Below, piece after piece: positions 12,604-24,907 of a stretch of DNA of 64,000 nucleotides. The notes under the pieces were generated by a model. The model saw nothing but the letters and a program-made list of their open reading frames with translations. It searched no databases and had not been told where the DNA came from. A program made the translations under genes and the position numbers. The DNA is from Tubiluchus corallicola (lineage: Eukaryota > Priapulida > Priapulimorpha > Priapulimorphida > Tubiluchidae). The stretch spans positions 881,165 to 945,164 of the forward strand of contig JAQGDQ010000041.1 of assembly GCA_030141605.1 (NCBI GenBank). Reading direction: 5' to 3'. Each line of letters begins with the position of its first letter. Positions within the stretch are counted from its first letter, which is position 1.

Positions 12604-13490
12604 CATTTGTATGATTTTCGGCCTCTGCTGTGCTATTCACGATCTACAATAATGATTTGCCTCAAGACTTTACCTGTGGTAAAAGCTTATTTGCTGATGA
12701 CACAAAAATATATGATGATAAGGTTTGCTGTCCTAACAACCATGAGCATGTGCAAAACAATATTGACCAAACATATAAATAGGTCACCAACGGAATATGA
12801 ATTTTAATATTGACGAATGCAATGTATTACCCATTGGAAGACCAGATATTGCAGATCGCAAATACGCAATGGCACAAGGAAATAGCCGTGTAGAAATTAC
12901 AAGCGTCATTGAAAAAAGACTACGGCATCGTTGTTGATAACATACTTAAATTTCAAAGCCACACTCATCATACTGTCAATAAAGCTCACAGAAGGCTTAA
13001 GCTTATCAAGCGAAATTTCGTTTATTTAGATGGCCCATGATGATCCAATTGCACAAGTCAATGGTCAGACCAATTTTGAATTATGACAATATAGTTTGAA
13101 ATCCAGTGAGGGAAGACATAATAAGAAACACTGGATCAGTTCAACGTCAAGTTAGTAGGCTTGTATCAGCAGTTTCTGGACTACTATACTCTACAAGAAT
13201 CAAGAGGGTAGGGAAACTACTTTAAAATATAGGTGTAAGAGGCAAGACTTGATCCAAATCTTCTGCATCTGAAAAGGTTTTGATGGCATTAATGCTAGCA
13301 AAATGTTTCCATCTCAGACATATCGTGATACAAGAGCACAAAATCAAGGAGAACAGCCTCCAATAGAGGAAGCAGAAAACGAGAGATTCTTTCGATGCGG
13401 GTGGCTGGCGAATGGAATAAATTCCTGGAAACGTAATCAATGCCATTAACTCTTCTCTGTTTAAGTCCCTATTAGATTGATAGTGGCACC
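12604..13490 (+). mobile_element. Decayed LINE: reverse transcriptase with FADD motif to C-terminus
   Basis: A non-LTR retrotransposon remnant read with several frameshifts and stops. The palm catalytic motif FADDTKIY is intact at about 12690-12713, preceded by a LFTIYNNDLPQDF segment typical of RT domain 4-5. Later, NIDECNVLPIG, then KDYGIVVDN.LKFQ.H (the DLGV-type motif region), VNKAHRRL.LIKRNF, SMVRPILNYDN and a C-terminal VINAINSSLFKSLLD can be traced to about 13480. The order matches jockey/CR1-like ORF2. Internal TGA/TAA codons make it a pseudogene. It is probably related to the fragment at 10438-10836. Confidence 0.8.
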
Positions 13491-13494
13491 ACAA

Positions 13495-16400
13495 CCCAGA
13501 AAAGTTTGTCGATCTTAAACTGCCTCAATCATGGCAGTAAGATGTCTTGGGACATAGTCCATGATCGTGGAGACGTTGGAGTGCCGCTGTTTCTTTTTTA
13601 TTCACAAATATAGAAACCAAACAAGATTGGAGAGGTTTAATTAAACTATTTATTAGCTTAACCTCTATCCATCGACAGTAACGCCATAATTATTATGACG
13701 TCTGCATTATTTCAGGGCCGAGCCTAAACGTCGAATTTCAACCACCACTACACTAGGCAACCAGGTTTATTACCAGTGACTAGTATTTAAATTAAAAATG
13801 CTTTACATAAATTGACATTATAATTAGACTCTTACATTGAAATTCAAAAAACGCGTACCACCGAAGCCGAGCATGTGAACCGCCATGACAGAGAACGCGT
13901 TGTCATCTATGGTAAAATCACCCGAGAAAATGATTTATGCCATCTCTCTCACACACCACTCGCTGGCAAATTGCTGCTGTAACAATAATCATGGACTAAA
14001 GAAGCATAAAAAATAAAAGCAATGGAGAGAATAATAATTTCAAAGCAAAATGAAAATTTGAAAAGATAATAATTTTAAAGCAAAACGAAAATATGAAAAA
14101 ATAATATTTTTTTAAAAATAATGTTTGGTAAAGAACATTATATAGGAAATTAATTGTTCTTGACAAGCTGCTCCAAGTTTGTTCATAGTACAATTAGAAA
14201 ACTCTTTTTAATCTGTAGTCTCAAATAACAAAAAAAAACATGACAGGAACAAGTCTATTCTTTGCAGTACAGAAACAACTAAACAAGTTTGCCAGGTTAC
14301 AACAGACAGTAGAGAAGCCAGACGTGGATGCCATGTTCATATATTTATTACACTACAGTACATTTTTTAATAAAACTTTTGAAAGTCAAAGTCAATTTAA
14401 AGTAATAATAAAAATTCAAATAAAATATTTAATAATTATGCATCTTTAATAGAGAGACAAAAATGGCATAACAAAAATCATTTGTGGTGAAAATTAACTG
14501 TTTTTAAATAGAAGCGGTACGCAAGCCCAAGAACACAGAATACAGAATGAATGTACAAGCTTTGACAAAAATAATCGATGTGGCCAATACAGAACTAGTT
14601 ACAATAAGTGACTGTGGCTGGAGCAGTTCAGTGATGTCATCATTTCAAGTGAGGCTTGAAGACAGCGACTGCCACAATAGTAAAGAAGTCATTACGTCAT
14701 CATCATAAAGAGCTACGCCACCTTAATTATATCTAATTACTATACCAAGACACCCTTACAGTTATCTCAATTCGGAAGCTAAAGTGGCATTTACCAAACA
14801 TGCGGAATAAATTATTGCACAAAAATCACTTTATTTTGATGATTCCGTTTATCAAACCTACACTATCACATTATTTTTTCTGCAGTTATTTCTAATGGAC
14901 TGTTTATACACAGCTGGATGTGCAGTAATGCATTTCGGATGTCTGGTAAATGCCGTTTGATAGCCCAAAATGCTAAATGTGCGTAGCACTCTGCTCTGTG
15001 TATGAAACGTTATGAACAAAGAATACTACACTGATTTCTGTTGCCTTTATACCAGTCTAGTTAAATTAGCTTAGATTTCTACATTATTTCAGCCAGTGAT
15101 CTGTACAGTCCACTAATTTGATAGCATGCATTAATTGTCATAAGAGACGTGTAAAGTAGCAGATATCTGCAACCATATTAAGCAAAACATTAAAAAATTA
15201 AATTATACAGAATAAAACACTTATACTTTAATATTGTTGCAAATTTATGCAGAACAGAAAGCAGCATTAAAATCTAAATAGTTTTTGCAAAATGCAAGAT
15301 GTCAGCCTAACAGTATGTGTATCACAGATTAAGCTAATGCACAAAACTTGACAATTCACCAATTTTAACGTAAAAGTGTAAGAATGCGTCACGCAAATGA
15401 CACATATATGTTACAAGCAAAGTGTAAAATCAGGTATTTCATAGAGTGCCAAAATAAGCCAGGTAAAGTGTCTAAAATAATTTCTTCTAGATTCTTCCCA
15501 GGCAATTATACATAATGCAAAAGTTTTATTAAGCAATGTGTGATCCTTAAAGCTGGGTCATATTGTTGCTGGTATTATTGTCAGAATTATCTTTGAAAGC
15601 TATCACAGCCCACAGTTTTCACAGTAGGAATCTGAAATTTTCCATTAAGATATTATGGATTATTGTGCAGACAATAATTGAGTCTGGTTTTTAGGTAATG
15701 AGCCTGGTAATAGGCCCTCAAATGCGCACGTTAATTGAATAACACCCGTTCAATGGATCTGTCCTATATGTTGTTACCTTGTTGGGGTTTCTTTCATTCT
15801 AATATATAAATGGATTTGCTTCAACGATGCATATTTTAAATTTTTACCAAAAAAAGGACCAATCATGACAACAGTAACTGCTTCCCTGATCATTAACTGA
15901 GAAAAAAAGACGAGCTGGATCCAAGCACATTAATACTTTCACTCTAGTTGTATTTCACACAGGATGGTAGTAGAAACACCTAATGAGTCTGTGCTTAAAA
16001 GAAAAGAATGGTTTTATACTGAATTAGAAAAGGGCAGGTAAATAAAGCTGTGAACACTGTTCTTCTAAGTGAAAAAAAACACCATTAATTAATTAATCAT
16101 GTAAATGACTTTAACATCAGGGGCAAAAAAGCAGTCTCCTCGTTAATACCTATGCCATGCAATGTTATGGTCGTTGTCCAACAGAAAGGTAATCGCACAC
16201 CTGTGCAAGACAAAAATGCTGCTAGAAAGTAAACTGCTTGACAAACATTGTGATACACAAATAATGATTGTGCAATCTCATAATGATTCAAAAATCGATT
16301 ACTGCTTGTTTACTTGTTGTCACTGTTGTTACTTGTTGTTACTCAGTCACACATTGCCTCTAACACAAAATATAAATTTTTGTACACGGCTGTTGCAATT

Positions 16401-16557
16401 TCAATTCATAAAAAAAGTTACTCAGAAAAACTGCAAAAATAACATTATAGATGTTTCAAACAATTCTGCATTCCTTGGCACTGGAGAATGTTTTTGGCAA
16501 GCTGGTTGAAAACATGCAGAAGATATTGGAGACACAGGATTTGAATCACAATTTTAT
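13495..16557. other. Intergenic, no gene recognised
   Basis: No exon-like segment with splice support or family similarity was seen on either strand. 13996-14193 and neighbours are very A-rich low-complexity sequence. The 3' end of MTERF3 transcripts should terminate just below 16558 (see that entry). Confidence 0.4.
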
Positions 16558-16558
16558 T
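16553..16558 (-). promoter_or_regulatory. MTERF3 poly(A) signal overlapping the stop codon
   Basis: On the minus strand the stop codon and the next bases read TGAATAAA, so the final A of TGA is the first A of a canonical AATAAA hexamer. Cleavage normally occurs 10-30 bases later, which would leave a 3' untranslated region of only a few tens of bases. This is sequence-based and untested; later sites may also be used. Confidence 0.55.
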
Positions 16559-19500
16559 CACAAAGTTTTTAAGAAATCATTAAATTCACTCGTTGAAACT
16601 TTGGCCATATTTGTACAAAAATTTGCATCAGTTCCACTCACAAGGCTTTTCATTGAGATATAATTTGGAAGTTTTGGATCATACTGATTTCGCCCAATTT
16701 TCTCTAGAAACTTATGCCGCTGTTGCAGAGTGTACTCTCTTGAACGCAGTATGTTTGGCCACTGAATAATCATTTCATGAGAGATTTTCATTTCGTTGCA
16801 GATAAAATTAAACTTCCTCAAAACAACTTCTCTTCCTGTAAAATAAATACAACATTCAATGCAATAAATGATATCTAGAAAGTTATCAATATTTTCATTC
16901 TCTAAAGACTGGAACAATAATGTAATACTACATAGCATATACATACACACATATATATCTATTATGTATATAGCAGTACTAAGAAAAAGAAGATGATTGT
17001 AAAAATAAAAAATGTCACTTCTGCTTCTGGTGTGATTACATTGCTTCCATTTTTTTATTCAATGTTTTTGTTTCACTAATAGTAACAATTTAACTGTCAA
17101 TACTTGAAAATTCAAAAAGTATTTATTTCTCAGGTGTTTATACATGAATAAGTACTCCGGGCTTGTACTGTTGCACAATAACAACAGAACACATGCTCAG
17201 TATATTTCAGTACAACAGCCTCTTGAAGTAACCTTGTTTGACATGGTGTTAAGTTTTGATGCTGAGTGTGAAAAACGAGGCCTAAGTTTTGACTTTGCAC
17301 TCTGGGAATATGCAATAACTCACAAATACATGTCTTACCATTCTCATTTATACAGCTTCTATGAAAGGGAATGTATATCACAAAAAGAGTGTTAAAATAG
17401 ACAGTAAGGATCGCTTTATTATTCTCCTCTTTTGCTCCTTAACTTCCACTTTATTTTCTTTATCCTCAGTACTAATTTTAATTAGTTTGTTACTCTTTAT
17501 TTGTGAACAAATTAACAATCTTGCCAAATTATCTCCAAAAAAATCAGTGCAAAGAAGAACACTATAAAGCAAACTTTCCACATCTTATTTATGGTTATTT
17601 AAATAAATAAGCTTGAATAATCATTTATTCAAGAGAAGATGACAACAACCTTTATTGTCTAACCACTGGAAATGCTGCCTTTGAGAAAGTAAGAAATAAC
17701 CTACTTTTCTCTGTTGATACTGCTGTACTTTGCTCACTTAGATAAGTACTTCAAAGATTCAAGTGGATTTGAAAAACCAAAAAGTCAGAAACTTTGCAGA
17801 TAATGCAGTAATGGATAAAGTAACCCCAAAGTCTATTAAACTAAAAAAAACTGCAGGGAACTAATGACCTATTTGTGAGGCTTCTTTGTTTAGCAACTGC
17901 CATTCAGCTTGACTTAATAAATCTTCTGCCATACTTTAACGCATGGTCTATGTCTTAGCTCATAGAGGGTAATAATTGTTGCGAAATAAACTTCAATGAT
18001 TTATGAACATTCTGGCATTCACAGTCATAATCTAGTTAATGATATCATTAATTGCCAGCTAATTTGAAAAAAAATGGCAATATACAATAATTTTACAGCA
18101 CATTGCAAAAAACACTTAAAGGTAGCATTAGCCATTTCAACTGTAATTTAGGTTACTACACAATCAAGTTTGACATGCATTTGATACACATGTTACGTAT
18201 GGAGCACTTACTATAAGTGCTTCATATAAAAAGGCTGCAAAAGTTTCACAGAAGAAATGAAGACATAAAGAGATCTTGCTGACCAATATTCCACTAAACA
18301 GGAGCGCCAACGTAAAAGAAACCACGAAATATAAATTACATTTAGTTTCCTGTATTACACTCATATTGGCGAATATTACGGCTATATTTCACATTTCAGT
18401 TGATACTAAACACAACTAGTAAAACAAAGAAAAAATAAACGCAAAAAGAAAAACTAAATAACAATATTAATTTTACCTGTCATAAACACTTTTGGACAAG
18501 TTAATAAGATCTGCTTCATTTCAGTTTCTGAAAATCCACATTCTTCTTTCAATGTAAAATGAACATTCTGCAATAAAACATAAGTTACTACTGATAAGTT
18601 AGTTAACAGTTTGTGTATTTACTAATTTTATTCATATGCGAGAATGTTTGCAAATTTCACGGCTCAACCTTGAGTTCTTGCGAGTTATGAAACACAATAT
18701 GTAAAAAAAAGCAAAAAAAAACAATAAAGGCCTGGTACTTTTCAACTTTTCTTCCAAGAGTTATTTACAATGTTCTTATTCTACCGCTGTCCAGTGACCC
18801 ACTGCTATGGCAAATTTGGAGAATGTTCAAAAAAGTTAAAAGAAACTTAGAGATTCCTTAACAAACCTGGAGATTTAACATTGCAGAGTTTTTGTACATA
18901 AAATTTAAATATCCCTTTGTTAAATAACTGTAATTACCATATCACAATAGTAACTTGGCTAATTCAAAATGGTCAAATCGTGATTTTGGTATGCTAAATT
19001 TTGTTGTTGATCACAGTAATATGAGGCAGAATTTGAGTCATCTATTGTGAAGTGAGTGTATTTACAATTAATTAAGGGCTGTATGAATCTGGTGGCACAA
19101 TAAGCTGGTTTGCAGAAGGCTATCGTAATTTTTATTTTTGCATAGCAAAATCAAAACTTAATTTACCAAAAGAAAGCATAAAGACGTGTGTAAAAAATGA
19201 GTTAAAATCCTGAGACTCGCAGTAAAACCGTAAGAGTCGAAAGGTCTGAAAATGTATGGGCAAAACAAATATTGTACTTTTCAAATTCAAAATTGCCAAA
19301 GATAAACAAATTCAGCAACTTCATGTAATGGCAACACCAATTTTAGTGAGCACTTTAAATTTCGCTACTTTAAATTTATTTAAGCAGAGGTTTTAATCTT
19401 TAGCTAACTTTTACTCTTTTGATTTGACAAAGAAATTGTTCTAATGAGTGTAATGAAAAGGTCATCAAATTCATGCTAACAGTAATGTTACTGGACGTTT

Positions 19501-21395
19501 AGGCTTTTGGATTATCATGTAAACATGTCTAACAGACAACATTATCATGAATGAAAATCCCAGAACCTTTTCGTAATTAAATTTGTTTAACGCAAATACC
19601 CTGCTCACTATTATCTAGTCGTGATTTTATGCCGTTATTATTTTGTTTTGTTAATAGTGTGGTTATTAAAGCTGCAACAGTCACGCTGCCATGAACCTAT
19701 TTTGTTTGAAAAAATGGACGTTTCTGATTAGTTATCTAAATCTGACAAGGAGGATGAAGCAGCAACCATAAGAAAGCAAAACAAATACTGCATCGCAAAA
19801 CTCTGAGACTAAACTTATTTTGTTGATAATGAATCAAAATTGCAATTATTGTTCTGATTGAAACTGTTAAATGTCTCTATTTGACTTCCAAAGCAGCAAA
19901 CAATCTGGGTAATTTCATCACCACTTTCATTGTTAATAAAGAAACACTCTGTATCAGATGCACTAACAATTCTGAGTATGGCTCGGTAGAATCAACTCCA
20001 CACAGTACTATAATGTAGTGTATATAAGTCTAACAGCTTTAAGTGCTTATTCTTACACCCAACTAGTATAGAGCATTTTTACCGAAATTTTTTTGTTTGG
20101 CCAAAAAATAATCTTCGGTGATACGTTGACAACATGTCGAACTTCATTTCCTGAAAGTCTGAACTGTGTTTGAAGAAATCCAAGTTTTTCATCTACTTCT
20201 TTTGTAGTCCAAGAAAGAATTCCAGGTGCTCGGATAATAATTGCAGCAATGCGTTCCTGGTTAAACTTTTTTGACAAAAAATAATTCACGCGAACCTAAA
20301 CGGGATTAAACATTAAAGCGATTAGTGGCAACTATGAAACTGTTTTACAACTTAATCAGCATAGTCGTAGCAAATCGGTGACAATGATAACATTTGGTGG
20401 TGAGGGCAACAACAGCACTGTCATTAAGGTGATATTTAATGTACCATCTATCTAAGTAAAAAATAGAAACTGCCATTATCTAACAACAACAGTATCAGAC
20501 ATGTTTCTAAATTTTTCATTTAAATCAATATAGAAAAACACATACATTCATAATTTATTGCACTTTTAAAATACTAATGAAAATTAATTACCTAGAAAAA
20601 TGAAAAATTTGACTTTAATTTGTTTTAGATGAGCTTCTACCAGATATGTATAATATCAATGATTTGTCAACCAATCATTTTTCAAGTAGGAAATAAAGAA
20701 ATAAGAAACATTTGTACCTGCAAGTTTTCTAAATCCTCCTGGAATATAAATGGGTTGCCTGTTATCACGCTGCCAATATCATCTCCACTGACACCCAAGT
20801 CAGCCAAAAAGAATACATATGGTTGAATGTCTTTCTTAAAATCCAAACCTATCAATAAATTGGCCGCATGTTTTTTCTCACATTTATGTAAATCCACCCC
20901 AAGTTTCACCAAACTCTGCAGTGATGGTGATTCATTCACATAGGCTGCCAGACTAAATGAGGTTTTCAAAGCTGGACGCACTTCAGATGGATGCAGTTCT
21001 TTTTCTTCAAGAGAAAGCGCAAGCTCGTCTAGGTCGTCAGTTTTATCTGCAGATACCTTCAGACCTTCTAACACTTCTAAGTAAGATATCCTTTCTTCGG
21101 GGCTTTCATTAATGTCACGAAGTAAAACATTAGATTTAAGATGGTTCCTAATTTTATCTTTGCAAAGCACACTGCTTGACTTGACATGGTTCTCACTTTC
21201 AATGTTTTCATCTTCCGCTTTATTGTGACAAAATCGGGAATGTAGTTTGTGCTTGCAGCTTAACTGAGTTTGATAGCACCGATTTGCCTCCAAAGCATGA
21301 CTAAGCAAAACACATCGTGATAAGAAAGCGACGTTAACATTAGAGTGCCTCAATATATGTAAAAAATTCTGTAATGATAGCTTCGACCGAGCCAT
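16558..21395 (-). CDS. MTERF3: Mitochondrial transcription termination factor 3 (four coding exons)
   Basis: Mitochondrial nucleic-acid-binding regulator. In mammals it represses mtDNA transcription initiation and supports mitoribosome biogenesis. Coding exons: 21395-20718, 20295-20083, 18567-18477 and 16835-16558 (stop TGA). They join in frame to 419 residues, very near the human length. The first 60 or so residues are basic and hydroxyl/aliphatic-rich with few acids, as in a mitochondrial presequence. Residues about 150-226 (SLAAYVNESPSLQSLVKLGV, EDLENLQ) match the conserved start of the mTERF domain. Exon 2 carries the repeats IAAIIIRAPGILSW and VVNVSPKIIFWP. Exon 3 gives EMKQILLTCPKVF. 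The end (IGRNQYDPKLPNYISMKSLV ... FNDFLKTL) is the diagnostic MTERF3 C-terminus. The start codon has CCATTG on the plus strand (CAATGG). Promoter unresolved; an 82-bp satellite begins about 255 bases upstream. Confidence 0.95.
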
Positions 21396-21649
21396 TGTTC
21401 CTGCAGCAAAGGAATATCAGAACTGTAGTCCAAGATAAACTAAGAAAGATCTAAAAAATAAATATTAAGTTCACATTAATTACTAAATGATGCTAAACAA
21501 TAAATATAAGTGGTAAACACTAGCTGATGATCAAACACTAGTAAAATTTAAAATTTAACAATAATTATGATCCATTATACGTTTCAAAAAATAATTTCAT
21601 TTTAAAATTCACTTGCAAACTGAGAAAATAAGTTCAAAATCTGGACAAA

Positions 21650-21966
21650 CTTAGTTGAAAATGTACCGTAAGATAGATGCAAAAGTAAGCTCCACTTAGT
21701 CAAAAAGCATTCTTGCCGAAACTCACACAAACTTAGTTGAAAATGTACCGTAAGACAGATGCAAAAGTAAGTTCCAGTTAGTCAAAAAGCATTCTTGCCG
21801 AAACTCACACAAACTTAGTTGAAAATGTACCGTAAGATAGATGCAAAAGTAAGCTCCACTTAGTCAAAAAGCATTCTTGCCGAAACTCACACAAACTTAG
21901 TTGAAAATGTACCGTAAGATAAATGCAAAAGAAAGCTCCACTTAATCAAAGAGCATTCAGAAACTC
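21650..21966. repeat. 82-bp tandem satellite, about 3.9 copies
   Basis: Unit starts (CTTAGTTGAAAATGTACCG) fall at 21650, 21732, 21814 and 21896, an exact 82-base period. The copies differ at only a few positions (for example AGATAGATG versus AGACAGATG), and the fourth is shorter and more diverged at its end (CAAAGAGCATTC). High identity suggests recent expansion. It sits upstream of MTERF3 and has no coding capacity. Confidence 0.93.
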
Positions 21967-23595
21967 GCACAGATGATAAGTTCATTTCACAGTTACATTA
22001 GAATGAGAATCAGAGTAAAATTTAAATCTTGCAAAGTTACACTTAAAACAAACTACAGTGTAGTACATCATAAAAGTTTATTATATCAAAGTATTCTCTA
22101 GACAATTGCGAATTTATCATGACCTTAAAATTTTGTACGGAGGCCTCGCATAGCCTATTGTTTTGGGAGTATGATTGGAACAGTGACCTGAAAACTTTGT
22201 GACTAGCTTTTTCGATTGAACTCAATGGCTTTTAAAATTCACCAGACTTTAACACACTGGAGCTATTTTGAATGACAATGATAAAAAATGTTTAACAAGT
22301 ATTCAACAGAAAATAGTAATCAAAAGTGTGGTTGCTATGGATTTTAGAAGAGCAAACTGAAGTTACGCCTAAATCCAGTACATGGCTCTTCCTGATGAAG
22401 ATCTGGTCTTGTCAACCCGAAACAAAATGGCTGCTTCCACAAGCTACAATCGGAGTTACATAATACAAGTTTTTTTTACAATTGCAGTACTAGTTTCTAG
22501 ATAGAAAAGTGGATAAGGAGTTAATAAAATTAGACCTTTGGTATTTTTGGACATTTTTATGATAATTTGATGCTAGACTATAAAAGTACGATATATTTAG
22601 CATTTGTTTTCATAAAAAATAAAAAATCGATGTTTGAAGCATCATAACGTAGTTTTAACTCTGCCAACTTATGGACGGTTTTGGTTTGCAAGCACACATA
22701 TAATAAGCTGTTTGCCAAATTAAAAAAAATGCAATACACGTAACTTTAACTAACTTTAATATCAGCAATGATTCAGCATTAATTTATCTGAGTCATTAAT
22801 GTTCTGGGCATACAAATGTTTATCAGCAAGAATTAGTATGTTAGTCTGCTGAGTTACATATTATACAAAACGAGTAAGCAACAAACTATATAGAATTTAG
22901 ATAAGTTTAAAGTCGAAACATGTCCAGTGTGGTCTGTTTTGCTGAATTTTTTTTTCGAAGATGCGTCTGAATTTCGAAGGACAGGAAGAAGTAAAGTAGA
23001 GTAAAGAATATCTTGCTTGAGTTCAATGAAGTGTTGCAGGTAAAATCAGAATAGTCACTCTCTACAGTACATGGTGCAGTGTTTCCAGCACGTCGCATTT
23101 CATCAGCTGATACAGTAATTTCTGGTTAGCCGTCGTCGTTACCGCTGTATTGTTGTTAGGGTCATTAAGTAGAAAAAATGCAACTTTAGGTGTAAAATGT
23201 GTTTAGAACAAAAATGCTGATCTGGCTATAGTTATAACGCGGGGCAATCGTGTGGTCTTGTGTCACAATTCTGTCTTCACAGTGCGCAAGATGGGTTTAT
23301 AAAGCGAAGTTTGGATTTAATAAACGGCGGGTTATCGATAGGCTAAAGTATTATACAGTTCTGTTTTACTACAACCGTAGACTGTAGTACTAGTAGTAAT
23401 ACTAATAGCAATAGTGGCCACAATAAGCGGCTGAATTTACTATCCGTGGATTTATTAAACGGATTTTACTGTGCATACATTTTTTCCACGAATCGTCACC
23501 TCTTCGCTGAACGTGATATTGTTCAGTCTTCGTATAGTTGAAAAAACGTAGTAATATTATTATCTATCAAATTCAACTTATGATCTTCCATGCTT
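21967..23595. other. Intergenic, no gene recognised
   Basis: No convincing exon. 23120-23480 is less AT-rich and holds two related phrases, GGATTTAATAAACGGCGGG (about 23311) and GGATTTATTAAACGGATTTT (about 23449), whose meaning I cannot tell. Confidence 0.35.
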
Positions 23596-24104
23596 GTAGG
23601 GCGCCGAGTAAACCACTAGCCGAAGTAGGACACTTCCGGTAAAAGGCATGTGTTAAATTTGGGGAAGAGCAGTGTCATACACGGGCAGCCCAAGTAGGGC
23701 ACTAGCGATTTCTGTCGAGAATCGAGATTTATGACATAATAAAACACAAAGTAAATTTGTTTTAGAAAAAAGTAACTTTATAATAATGATGGATAGTCCT
23801 CGACAATTTACAAATGTATTTTTTGCAATAATATCATCATTACTATTAGCTCCATTAATATCATCATTACATTAAACTAAGTATCTAATGCTTTAAAGAG
23901 AGAAACTATGTAGGGCACATAACTCCCTAACCCGTTTACTTAGTAGAAAACAATTATTTGTTCAAGAGGGAGTGAAAAGGTTGGTGAAAGACTCAATTCG
24001 CGACCTGTCTCTAGCGTCCTACTTCGGCTACAACGCGTCCTACTTGGGCTAGCCCATGTACGTCAATTGTCCTACTTCGGCTAACGGATTACTCGGCGCC
24101 CAAC
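23596..24104. mobile_element. MITE-like element with inverted ends, copy A
   Basis: The left end (GGGCGCCGAGTAAACCACTA then GCCGAAGTAGGACA) is matched in inverse at the right end (TCCTACTTCGGCTAACGGAT then TACTCGGCGCCC). An internal CAGCCCAAGTAGGGCAC also has an inverted partner near GGGCTAGCCCATG, so the inverted ends extend about 100 bases. A related copy lies at 54366-54980 with the same internal order, including GACATAATAAAACA and AAGTAACTTTATAATAATGA. No open frame encodes a transposase. The target duplication was not resolved. Confidence 0.8.
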
Positions 24105-24196
24105 ACGTTATGTTCCCGGTTTCTTTCGTTGGGTATCTCCTGTACGCGGACACAAAGTTAAGTTTGCTAGAATTTATTCACTACCATCTTATGTGT

Positions 24197-24907
24197 TCGC
24201 CTAGTAGGGATGAGCATTCTCTACCAAAAAGCGAATTCGAATCGAATTTGTAACATTCGAATTCGAATTGAACTGAACTTCAGAATTTCAAATTCGAATT
24301 GGCATGGAAAGATTTTTGAACAAGTTTTCGAACCACCAACAAAAACTAGTCTTACAAAGATCATATAAGTATATAAAATTGCTTTGTTCTGCAGTAAAAC
24401 TACCAATAATTTCTTTAAAAACTGTGCACAGAGATCACAAGTAAATGACGCCAGTTGCATGATGTATCAAATGTTTTAATGATTAAGAACATAATGTGAT
24501 TGAAGTGCTGAATAATTCGAATTTACAATTTTGGTTTAAATCAAATTCGAACGTTAGATAGACACAGACAATTTTTATTTATCTCCCCAAAATACACATT
24601 TTGCAGGGTAAACGCAAAAATTAATCACGTTTATAACATAATTTGAGAACAGTATAAGTGTGAAGAGGCAAGAAGATGAATTACAGGGGGTGGAAGAGAA
24701 AGGGTTGATCAGAAAATTCATAGTTTGTTAAAACTGCAACCAAATTGCACTAATTGGATGCTCTTTCAAACATTTTGATGATAAAGAACATATGTGGCTG
24801 AAATGCTGAATTATTCTAATCTATAATTTTAGGTTCAAATCGAATTTGAACTGAAAAAACTCATTTGAATCGAATTCGAACATTCGATGCTCACTCCTAT
24901 CGCCTAG
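24197..24907. mobile_element. Non-autonomous hAT element with 8-bp target duplication
   Basis: The element spans 24205-24899. Ends are TAGGGATGAGCATTC and, inverted, TAGGAGTGAGCATCG. The eight bases TCGCCTAG occur directly on both sides (24197-24204 and 24900-24907), the target-site length of hAT transposons. Subterminal regions are crowded with short ATTCGAATTCGAAT-type palindromic motifs on both sides, like hAT transposase binding arrays. An internal direct duplication of about 90 bases links 24462-24550 with 24760-24850 (shared GAACATA, GTGATTGAAGTGCTGAAT versus GTGGCTGAAATGCTGAAT). No transposase frame is present. Confidence 0.9.

Noticed and set aside
17144-17395. Overlapping 83-codon frames on both strands in MTERF3 intron 3
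   Set aside because: Both are inside an intron and neither matches any mTERF motif or other family.
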